From Cytophagales bacterium (lineage in GTDB: Bacteria; Bacteroidota; Bacteroidia; Cytophagales; CCMP332), in the NCBI GenBank assembly GCA_028279065.1, contig JANQSY010000063.1:1-43319 (forward strand): DNA of 43,319 nt. The letters run 5' to 3'. Position numbers and translations under genes: made by a program. Below the pieces are notes generated by a model. It did no database searches and was not told the DNA's origin. It saw only the letters and a list, made by a program, of their open reading frames with translations. Below, one piece after another: positions 19,347-26,765 of the stretch; within the stretch, counting starts at the first letter, position 1; every line of letters starts with the position of its first letter.

Positions 19347-20318
19347 TCAAATGGAAAGGATCTCATTCATTTTGAGCAAATCGGAATGAATGGGCTTCTT
19401 TTTGTTGATCGCATCATCAAAAGATGTGTATTTGAGCTCATTATTCATTATCCCGGCCATATGACAGTTCCGGCCATATAGCAGTCCCTCCACAGCCCCA
19501 ATCCCAAGTCTTCCGGCAAGCATCCGGTCGGCAGCGGTCGGCTTTCCTCCTCGCTGTATATGTCCAAGGATGGAAATACGATAGTCCATTTTTCCCATCA
19601 ACTTTTTGACTTTGCTGGATACTTCGATCGACCCACCTTCCTCATCACCCTCTGCGACCACCACAATAGAAGATCTTTTGCTCCTGTTCCACCCCCTTTT
19701 TAATACGTCGGAAACTTCCTCAATGGAGGTTAGGGTTTCTGGAACCAAAATGATCTCGGCACCTCCTCCGACTCCTGTGTAAATGGCTATATAACCGCTA
19801 TCCCTGCCCATGACCTCTATGAAAAAGATCCTGTCATGGGATGAGGCGGTATCACGGATCTTGTCGATCGCATCAAGGGCTGTATTGACGGCACTATCGA
19901 AGCCAATAGTGAAATCTGTTCCAAATAGGTCATTATCTATGGTCCCAGGAGCACCAACCACAGGTATTCCGAATTCTTCATGAAAAACTTTGGCACCTGA
20001 AAAAGTACCGTTTCCTCCGATTGCTACTATTCCCTGGATTCCATGAGCCTTGAGATTTTTGAAGGCCCTTTCCCTTGGTCCTTTTTTAAAGAACTCTTCA
20101 GACCTGGCTGATTTTAAGATAGTTCCACCGCGTTGGACAATATTACCAACACTTCGAGAGTTAAGTTCTTCGATCTCATTTTCGATTAAACCCTGATAGC
20201 CACGATAGATCCCAAAGGGAACAACATGATGAAAAAGACAGGTTCTGACAGCCGCCCTTATGCAGGCGTTCATGCCAGGTGCATCACCGCCTGAAGTGAA
20301 AATCCCAATTTTATCCAT
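19347..20318 (-). CDS. pfkA: 6-phosphofructokinase (ATP-type family) with Asn103 in place of the Mg-binding Asp
   Basis: PfkA phosphorylates fructose-6-phosphate in glycolysis. The 323-residue protein aligns without gaps to the E. coli enzyme at its N-terminus: GGDAPGMN (10-17), YRGYQGL, catalytic PGTIDNDL with the Asp127/129-type pair, MGRDSGYIA and GHIQRGG. The ATP loop reads GGNGT (101-105). Gly104 keeps it in the ATP-using class (PPi enzymes have Asp there), but residue 103, normally Asp, is Asn (codon AAC). Whether this lowers activity or shifts metal use is unknown. It stands alone on the minus strand, four bases from the convergent FecR-like gene and divergent from the DUF7033 gene. 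Confidence 0.93.
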   Translation of the reverse strand: MDKIGIFTSGGDAPGMNACIRAAVRTCLFHHVVPFGIYRGYQGLIENEIEELNSRSVGNIVQRGGTILKSARSEEFFKKGPRERAFKNLKAHGIQGIVAIGGNGTFSGAKVFHEEFGIPVVGAPGTIDNDLFGTDFTIGFDSAVNTALDAIDKIRDTASSHDRIFFIEVMGRDSGYIAIYTGVGGGAEIILVPETLTSIEEVSDVLKRGWNRSKRSSIVVVAEGDEEGGSIEVSSKVKKLMGKMDYRISILGHIQRGGKPTAADRMLAGRLGIGAVEGLLYGRNCHMAGIMNNELKYTSFDDAINKKKPIHSDLLKMNEILSI

Positions 20319-20364
20319 TGTTATTTTATTCTTTTGAAAAATAGGGAAAAAGGAAAACTATACT

Positions 20365-21678
20365 TTGAAAGTAGTAGTAGAAACTTCGAAACGACATTTT
20401 GATCAAAAGCATAAGACTCTGAATCTGTTCTTTGAACAGATCCTGGGTTGGAATCTTGAGATTGTGGAAATGGCAAATCCGGGATTCAAGATCAATTTCC
20501 CTTCAGGCTCAACCATTGAGACTCCTTCAAACTATTTTGATTCCAATGACCTTGGAATTGATAAAAGCCCGAGGGGTCCAGCTATAAAAGTTTCAACTCT
20601 TAGCCATGAATTGGTCTCCAGAGAGAAGCTCCACATCTTTTTTGGGGAACCAACCATGAGAGTTGTAGGGAAAAAGGCCGTACTGGGATGGGATCTTTTT
20701 GCCTGTATTTTTTTTATGGCCTTTAGAATTGAAGAGATCAACGATACAGATCCGGATGAACATGGCAGGTCCAGGCTTAAAAATAGTCTTGCCTACAGAG
20801 AGGGTTTTTATGGATATCCTCTCGTGAATGCCTTTGCTGATCTGGTAAAAAGTATCGCTTTGGGTTGGGAAGAGGATCTCCCAGGGCCAACCAGGAAATT
20901 TGAGGTTCAACCGACACTTGATATCGATCATCCGTTTAAATATGCCGGGATAAAGGGTAGCGCCAAGTTTCTTCGGGATGTATTGAAAGGGGAGCTAAGA
21001 AAAAGGGGAAATCTTGACCCCTACCTTGACAGGACGGTTCAGCTGATCACAGAATTGAATGAGATCGGATATGTTCCCCTGGTTTTTTTTCTCTTGGGGC
21101 CCTATGGCCCTAATGGTGGATTGGATCTAAGCACTAGAAAGAAACTCAATAAAGAGGTATTGAATTCTATCGCCGGCCTCGATTACATCCCTGGGATCCA
21201 TATTGGTTATTATGATTGGGAGAATTCAAGAGAGGGGATCAAGAAGGAAAAAGAGATCCTGGAGGAAATGCTAGACGAAAAGGTGTCTGCATCCCGTTAT
21301 CATTACCTGAGGTTTCGGTTCCCTCAAATGGTTGGGGACCTTAAACACGGTGGAATAGATAGAGATTTCTCCCTTGGTTATTCCAATGAACCCGGATTCA
21401 GGTCTGGGATCTGTCATCCTTATTTGTTGCAGGACCCAGCTGAGGGTTCAGGGGAGGTCATTTTGGAAACGCCATTGATCTTGATGGATAGAACAATGAT
21501 GAATAAGAGAGGAGATACGAGATACGAGGACCTGGTAAGAGCATTGCTAGAAGAGACCAAAAGATATGATGGAACCTTTTCAATGCTTCTCCACAATTCC
21601 ACCTTTGACGAGCCTGGCGGAATGGAAGTAAATGAATTGTTTTTAGAAATTTGTCGACAAGCTAAAGAAGAGGATTGA
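20365..21678 (+). CDS. DUF7033/polysaccharide-deacetylase-type protein of a sugar locus
   Basis: This 437-residue soluble protein resembles the flavobacterial proteins annotated as polysaccharide deacetylase family, with an N-terminal DUF7033 region (about 1-190: DLFACIFFMAFRIEE, DPDEHGRSR) and a NodB-like TIM-barrel C-half (about 195-435: TLDIDHPFKYAG, GIHIGYYDWEN, LRFRFPQ). The DIDHPF motif sits where NodB deacetylases place the metal-binding Asp. Enzyme activity is not proven by sequence. The start is TTG at 20365; no ATG upstream keeps the frame. Its stop overlaps the aminotransferase ATG by one base (TGATG), so the two are coupled and probably work on the same nucleotide sugar or glycan. 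Confidence 0.72.
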   Translation: MKVVVETSKRHFDQKHKTLNLFFEQILGWNLEIVEMANPGFKINFPSGSTIETPSNYFDSNDLGIDKSPRGPAIKVSTLSHELVSREKLHIFFGEPTMRVVGKKAVLGWDLFACIFFMAFRIEEINDTDPDEHGRSRLKNSLAYREGFYGYPLVNAFADLVKSIALGWEEDLPGPTRKFEVQPTLDIDHPFKYAGIKGSAKFLRDVLKGELRKRGNLDPYLDRTVQLITELNEIGYVPLVFFLLGPYGPNGGLDLSTRKKLNKEVLNSIAGLDYIPGIHIGYYDWENSREGIKKEKEILEEMLDEKVSASRYHYLRFRFPQMVGDLKHGGIDRDFSLGYSNEPGFRSGICHPYLLQDPAEGSGEVILETPLILMDRTMMNKRGDTRYEDLVRALLEETKRYDGTFSMLLHNSTFDEPGGMEVNELFLEICRQAKEED

Positions 21679-22796
21679 TGGAAAACATAAGAATGGTGGA
21701 TCTTGTCAGCCAGTACGAGAACATGAAAGAGGAGATCGATGCAGCCATGCAAAGAGTGGTCAGCGAGTCCAGGTTCATAAACGGACCCGATGTCAAAGAC
21801 TTCTCTGGTAATCTGTCATCATATCTTGGTGCAAAACATGTAATTCCATGTGCCAATGGAACTGACGCTCTTCAATTAGCCCTAATGGCTCTGGATCTTC
21901 CTGCGGGTTCTGAGGTTTTGGTCCCAAGCTTTAATTATGTGGCAGCTGCTGAAATGCTTCCAATATGTGGACTGGAGCCGGTTTTTTTTGATTCGAGGCC
22001 GGACACCTTTAATCTTGATGAAGATAAGATCGAGGATGCGATCTCCGAAAAGACCAGGGCAATAATTGTGGTCCATCTTTTTGGACAGGCCTGTGATATG
22101 GACAGGATCATGTCCATAGCTTCAAAAAGAGACCTTAAGGTCATTGAGGACAATGCGCAATCTATCGGATCTACTACAAATCTTTCAGGGGGAGATCAAA
22201 AATTTCTTGGAACCATCGGGGATATAGGAACTACTTCCTTTTTCCCATCGAAAAACCTCGGTTGCTATGGAGATGGGGGAGCGGTTTATACCCAGGATGA
22301 TGCTTTGGCTGAGAAGGTCCGGATGTTTGCAAATCATGGACAGGTGAAGAAGTATGAATATGATCTGATCGGGATCAATTCAAGGCTTGATACCTTGCAA
22401 GCGTCAATACTTAATGTGAAAATCAAGCGCCTGAACGGATATATTGAAGCAAGGAGAGGTGTTGCCGCATACTATGACGATCAATTGAAGGATCTGGATT
22501 GGCTTGAAACCCCCTACCGAAATGATTTTTCAAAACATGTTTTCCATCAATACACCTTAAGGATCAAGGGTGTAGAAAGGGATGCTCTAAAAGCATATTT
22601 AGAGAGCAAGGGAATTCCATCCATGATCTACTATCCAAAGCCCCTGCATCAAAATCCAGCATACTCCCATTACCGGACCATGGACTTGAAGGTCGCGGAT
22701 CAATTAAGCAATGAGGTGTTGTCTATACCTATGCACACTGAACTTGAGGAAAGTACCCTGGATTTTATATGTGAGACTATTAAGGATTTTAAATAG
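21678..22796 (+). CDS. DegT/DnrJ/EryC1 PLP-dependent sugar aminotransferase
   Basis: The 372-residue aminotransferase places an amino group on a keto-sugar nucleotide during surface glycan synthesis. PLP contacts are visible: the GTDALQLALM phosphate-binding helix, Asp158 in VIEDNAQSIG, and the Schiff-base Lys192 in FFPSKNLGCYGDGGA. The FFPSKNLG form and MIYYPKPLH near the C-terminus resemble 3-keto-sugar aminotransferases such as WbpE/WlbC types, which suggests a 3-amino sugar product. ATG 21678 is used instead of an in-frame TTG one codon earlier. It is coupled to the DUF7033 gene before it. A second, different aminotransferase lies at 36.8 kb. Confidence 0.92.
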   Translation: MENIRMVDLVSQYENMKEEIDAAMQRVVSESRFINGPDVKDFSGNLSSYLGAKHVIPCANGTDALQLALMALDLPAGSEVLVPSFNYVAAAEMLPICGLEPVFFDSRPDTFNLDEDKIEDAISEKTRAIIVVHLFGQACDMDRIMSIASKRDLKVIEDNAQSIGSTTNLSGGDQKFLGTIGDIGTTSFFPSKNLGCYGDGGAVYTQDDALAEKVRMFANHGQVKKYEYDLIGINSRLDTLQASILNVKIKRLNGYIEARRGVAAYYDDQLKDLDWLETPYRNDFSKHVFHQYTLRIKGVERDALKAYLESKGIPSMIYYPKPLHQNPAYSHYRTMDLKVADQLSNEVLSIPMHTELEESTLDFICETIKDFK

Positions 22797-22848
22797 TTTC
22801 AGTTTTTTTGCAGTTTTGGGTTATGATTAACCTGGACCTTTCACTGGC

Positions 22849-23892
22849 GTGCTCAAGTTTTTACAAAAAATAGCCGTTCTCCCTATTCTCTTTTCATGCT
22901 CTACCGATGTAGATGTATCGGCAGAATTCTACGAAACACCGGTTATTTATTCCATTATTGAACCCGGACAGGATTTCCAATATTTCAGAGTCCAAAAAGC
23001 ATTTTCTTCTGGTGCCAGTGGAAATGCAAACCAATTAATCAAAGATCCAAAAAACATCTACTATGACTCTGGAGAGATCGAGTTGAATTTTAAAATAAGC
23101 GACCCTGAAAATCCCGATCGCCCTTTGTTTGACTTCCCTCTGGTTTATAGTCGATGTGATACCTGCAAGGAATCGGGAGATTTTTATTATGATTACCTGC
23201 CTATATATCATACATACAGCTTCCTTCCAATCGACCCTGAAAGCGACAAGGCACTGGTCGCAGATCTATTGTTCAAAAACCTTGAAACCGGTCATGAGGC
23301 AAGAGCTTCAATAGGGTTGATCCCCTGCTTTGAGATAATAAGTCCGAGATGGGAGTGCTCGTATGAAAATTTTCAGCCAACCTTTCTTTTCGACAGCCTT
23401 GATATTCGATTGATAGGACCGGAATATGCCAAAGTGATCTCCGTGTTTATGGACGTAGTATATTTTGAGGTGCCGATCAATGGGTCGGAGTTTGAGGAAA
23501 GAACCACGGAACAGGAGCCATGGTTGGTAGTTGACCAATCCATTTTAAATCGAGACCCTGGATATGAGTATTCCTACAAGAGGGGATCCAACGAATTTGG
23601 GCAGTATCTTTATAGAGCAGTTGACACCAGCAATAACAAGGATATAGATTACAGGGTCATTCAAACAGCCGGTGTAGCCAGATTCAAATTTGTCCTATTT
23701 GACAATGAATATTATCAATATGACCTCTATACCAATAACGTCAGTGAATTACAAGTAAGCTTGGCCTTTACCAATATTCAGAATGGCCTTGGATTAATAG
23801 CTTCACAACTTATAAGGGAGATTCCGGCAATTACAATCGAAGTGGAAGACAAGACATATTGGGATCAATTCCCCAGCCTGAAACACTTTTAG
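22849..23892 (+). CDS. Outer-surface lipoprotein of unknown function, copy 1
   Basis: The 347-residue protein starts with a lipoprotein signal and lipobox Cys17 (LPILFSC). I do not recognise a characterised family. The opening DVSAEFYETPVIYSIIEP resembles Bacteroidota lipoproteins of the form FDVTAxYKE-VVYGLL. It is colinear with copy 2 (25714-26757): both are exactly 347 residues, and 60 of 75 residues are identical from LVYSRCDTC to the last Cys. Four Cys are shared (103, 106, 160, 170). The GTG start at 22849 is supported because the leader GATTAACCT...TGGC before the start codon is shared with copy 2. It runs head-on into a T9SS protein gene with six bases between. Confidence 0.85.
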   Translation: MLKFLQKIAVLPILFSCSTDVDVSAEFYETPVIYSIIEPGQDFQYFRVQKAFSSGASGNANQLIKDPKNIYYDSGEIELNFKISDPENPDRPLFDFPLVYSRCDTCKESGDFYYDYLPIYHTYSFLPIDPESDKALVADLLFKNLETGHEARASIGLIPCFEIISPRWECSYENFQPTFLFDSLDIRLIGPEYAKVISVFMDVVYFEVPINGSEFEERTTEQEPWLVVDQSILNRDPGYEYSYKRGSNEFGQYLYRAVDTSNNKDIDYRVIQTAGVARFKFVLFDNEYYQYDLYTNNVSELQVSLAFTNIQNGLGLIASQLIREIPAITIEVEDKTYWDQFPSLKHF

Positions 23893-23898
23893 ACAAAT

Positions 23899-25638
23899 CT
23901 ATTTTTTTACCACTTTAAGAATTTGGACAGCCATATTGGAATCTTGGACTTTTAAGAAATAGATCCCCGGTTCCACCTCATTTTTCATCAATAATTCATT
24001 GCAACTCTTCCCTTCTACTTCCTGGATGATCTGTCCATGGGATGAAATCAGTTGCACTGATACATACTCCATGGTTGACTGAAATTCAATATTGATTTCA
24101 TTTGTAAATGGGTTTGGGAAGGCCCTCACATTTTTCAATTGGTTTTTTGATTCGATTCCCAACGGGTCACTTATTTTTCGTAGGTATATATCACCATCGC
24201 CTAAAGATGTAAGCCTTCCCGAAGTCCCCGAAGGATCAAAATTTGCATTGAATGTAAAAACCCCTGCTTCGTAGATTTCTCCATTTGGCCCTATTGCAAC
24301 CGATGTGGGTTTCACTGCTCCATCTCCTCCTGCTCTTATCGCCCATATCAGATTTCCATTCGGTTTTACCTTCTCTAAAAAACCATCGCTAATTCCGGAA
24401 GCTGTAAGGTTATATAAGCCAGGCCCTGGATCAAAATCCACTGTTGAATAAAACCCACCAATAAGGTATAACATACCCCGATGATCCGAAGCAACGTTTG
24501 AAATTTCAGTAAGCTTGATACCTCCTATCTTAAAAGCACCCGAATATGAGAAAGATGAAGTTAGAGTGCTGACATAATTGTCACTTGTCCAGGGGTCAAA
24601 GTACTCACCCCTAATAACTTTTGTACCAGGACCGGGGTCGAAATCTACATCCAAATAAAACTTCCCAAAAGAAACAACCTGGTCCTGTTTTGAGAAGTAA
24701 ATCCCTGTTGGAGTCATTGGACTCCCTTCAAATTGGGCAAGACTTTGATAATTCCCAGCGGAATCCAAACGGAGGATATATGAAGTTTGCTCAGAACACT
24801 TTAGTGATAGAACACCAGGTCCGGGGTAAAGGTCTATCCTATATCCAAAAGCTTTGGTATTTCCAGCAATAAATATGTCTCCGGCATCATTGATGTCCAA
24901 AAAGCAGACGTGGTCACGGTCATAGCAGAAAACCGGGCAGGGGACCATATGGGGTGGACGAGGGATAATTCCAAATTCTTTAGCGAACAGGAAATCTCCA
25001 TTTTGATCAAACTTGGCAACAAACCGCTCATCAAGACCATTTGAAGAAATATTGTAAGAAGAGGGACCGGGATCGAAGTCTACAGTTCCTCTAAAATATC
25101 CAAGGAGATATGCATATCCATTTTGAGCTCCAATTCGATTTATGAAGTCCCTGTCTGGCCCTCCAATTCTTTTCAGCCATTCAAATCCACCGTTTTGATC
25201 AAATTTTGCAATGAACCCATCGCTTCTACCATTTGAACTAATTGAATCGTACCCTTGCCCGGAACCGAAGAAGGTTTTTCCTCTAAAGTTTCCTCCCAGG
25301 TAGATCATTCCCAAATTATCGGTGGCCATATCGGAAACCGAATCAAGGCTAGGCCCTCCAAAACTGGTTGCCCAGATCAGATTTCCGCTGGGATCATATT
25401 TTGCAAGAAACACATCATAACCCCCTCGAGAAACTAAATATTCTGAGGCAGGAGAAGGATCCGCATCGATGGTGTCACTAAAAACCCCTGTAATAAGGAT
25501 GTTTCCATTTAGATCGATCTTAATTATGGGATTGTTCAAACCTCTCTTACCACCTAGCTGGATGACCCACTCCAAAGAAGGGGCTTGAGCCAGTGCTTCA
25601 GCACAAAACAATATCAAAATGAACCTGAGAAATTGCAT
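23899..25638 (-). CDS. Secreted DFDPGPG/SBBP-type propeller protein with T9SS sorting domain, paralog 1
   Basis: The 579-residue exported protein has a signal peptide (MQFLRFILILFCAEALAQA) and then repeated blades of about 55-65 residues of the type FLAKYDPSGNLIWATSFGG...DFDPGPG, a beta-propeller-like array found in Bacteroidota surface proteins. A middle blade has LYPGPG and extra Cys. The last about 75 residues (VRAFPNPFTNEINIEF to ILKVVKK) form a type A T9SS C-terminal sorting domain, so it is moved through the outer membrane and probably anchored. ATG 25638 is chosen because a start at 25674 would put 12 odd residues before the signal peptide. It is convergent with lipoprotein copy 1, and related to the genes at 26.8 and 28.6 kb. 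Confidence 0.9.
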   Translation of the reverse strand: MQFLRFILILFCAEALAQAPSLEWVIQLGGKRGLNNPIIKIDLNGNILITGVFSDTIDADPSPASEYLVSRGGYDVFLAKYDPSGNLIWATSFGGPSLDSVSDMATDNLGMIYLGGNFRGKTFFGSGQGYDSISSNGRSDGFIAKFDQNGGFEWLKRIGGPDRDFINRIGAQNGYAYLLGYFRGTVDFDPGPSSYNISSNGLDERFVAKFDQNGDFLFAKEFGIIPRPPHMVPCPVFCYDRDHVCFLDINDAGDIFIAGNTKAFGYRIDLYPGPGVLSLKCSEQTSYILRLDSAGNYQSLAQFEGSPMTPTGIYFSKQDQVVSFGKFYLDVDFDPGPGTKVIRGEYFDPWTSDNYVSTLTSSFSYSGAFKIGGIKLTEISNVASDHRGMLYLIGGFYSTVDFDPGPGLYNLTASGISDGFLEKVKPNGNLIWAIRAGGDGAVKPTSVAIGPNGEIYEAGVFTFNANFDPSGTSGRLTSLGDGDIYLRKISDPLGIESKNQLKNVRAFPNPFTNEINIEFQSTMEYVSVQLISSHGQIIQEVEGKSCNELLMKNEVEPGIYFLKVQDSNMAVQILKVVKK

Positions 25639-25713
25639 ATTTGTGTTTCCAAAATTAAAAAAAAGTAACTTCACGAATTCAGGTCAGGATTAACCTACCA
25701 TTTGTCTAATGGC

Positions 25714-26757
25714 ATGCGGAAATACATATTCTTATTACTGCTCTTACCTTTCCTTATCAACTGCTCGACCGATTTTGATATCACTGCCGAGTTCTATGAA
25801 ACCCCTGTCATATATGGGGTGATCGAACCCAAGAAGGACTACCAATACTTCCGGGTCCAAAAGGCATTTGCTGCTACCAAGGATGGTAATGTATCCGAAA
25901 TGGTTCAGGATGCCGAGAACATCTACTATGATTCCGGAGAGATCGAGATCGTTTTAAAAGTCACCGATCCTGAAGAACCGGAAAGACCATATTATGATTT
26001 TCCATTGGTTTACAGCCGCTGCGATACCTGTAAACAAGCCGGAGAGTTCAATCATGATTATCTGCCACTTTACCATACTTACAGCTTTCTTCCGGTAGAT
26101 CATGAAAGCGATAGACCCCTGGTTGCCGACCTGTTTTTTACCAATCTGGAGACAGGACATGAAGCCAGGGCTTCAATTGGCTTGATCCCATGCTTTGAGG
26201 TGATCAATCCAAGGTGGCAATGCTCCTACAGGAATTCACTGCCGACATTTGTATTCGATAGCTTTGATATAAGGCTGATCGGTCCTGAATATGCCCGAAT
26301 CGTTACAATCTTTATGGAGGTACTTTATTTTGAGGTGCCTCTTCATGGAGGTGATATCATCGAGAAAACCACCCAGGATGAGCCCTGGCTTGTAGTGAAA
26401 AGAGAAGACCTTAGCAGGGATGCCGGATATGAATATTCTTTTAAACGAGGGCCTAAGGATTTTGGAAATTACCTGTATGAAGCCGTGGATACCAGCAATA
26501 ATAGCGAGATCGAATACAGGGTTATTGAGACCTCAGGTGTGGCTACATTCAAGTTTATCCTATACGATAATGAGTATTACCAATACGATCTGTATACCAA
26601 TAATTTGAGCGAATTACAGATCAGCCTGGCCTTCACCAATGTCCAGGACGGGCTTGGGGTTATGGCTTCTCAATTGGTAAGAGATGTCCCCGGGATCTCT
26701 ATACGTTTGAATGATCAGAATTATTGGGATGATTTTCCCAGCTTAAAGCATTTATAG
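25714..26757 (+). CDS. Outer-surface lipoprotein of unknown function, copy 2
   Basis: This is the paralog of the lipoprotein at 22849-23892, with the same length (347), the same lipobox position (Cys17, LPFLINC) and the same four Cys: Cys103/Cys106 in SRCDTC and Cys160/Cys170 in the IPCF...WQCSY stretch. The mature part is predicted beta-rich with acidic and aromatic patches (DNEYYQYDLYTNN). The ATG at 25714 is preferred over an in-frame TTG at 25702, since it lines up with copy 1 after the shared leader GATTAACCT...TGGC. It is convergent with the next propeller gene, with eight bases between stops. Function unknown; partnership with the neighbouring T9SS protein is inferred from the repeated arrangement. 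Confidence 0.87.
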   Translation: MRKYIFLLLLLPFLINCSTDFDITAEFYETPVIYGVIEPKKDYQYFRVQKAFAATKDGNVSEMVQDAENIYYDSGEIEIVLKVTDPEEPERPYYDFPLVYSRCDTCKQAGEFNHDYLPLYHTYSFLPVDHESDRPLVADLFFTNLETGHEARASIGLIPCFEVINPRWQCSYRNSLPTFVFDSFDIRLIGPEYARIVTIFMEVLYFEVPLHGGDIIEKTTQDEPWLVVKREDLSRDAGYEYSFKRGPKDFGNYLYEAVDTSNNSEIEYRVIETSGVATFKFILYDNEYYQYDLYTNNLSELQISLAFTNVQDGLGVMASQLVRDVPGISIRLNDQNYWDDFPSLKHL

Positions 26758-26765
26758 AGGGCTGT

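Noticed and set aside
22849-23892. Calling the lipoproteins DUF4249/TonB-associated proteins
   Set aside because: The opening motif differs from the DUF4249 pattern I know and there is no TonB receptor next to them, so they are left unassigned.
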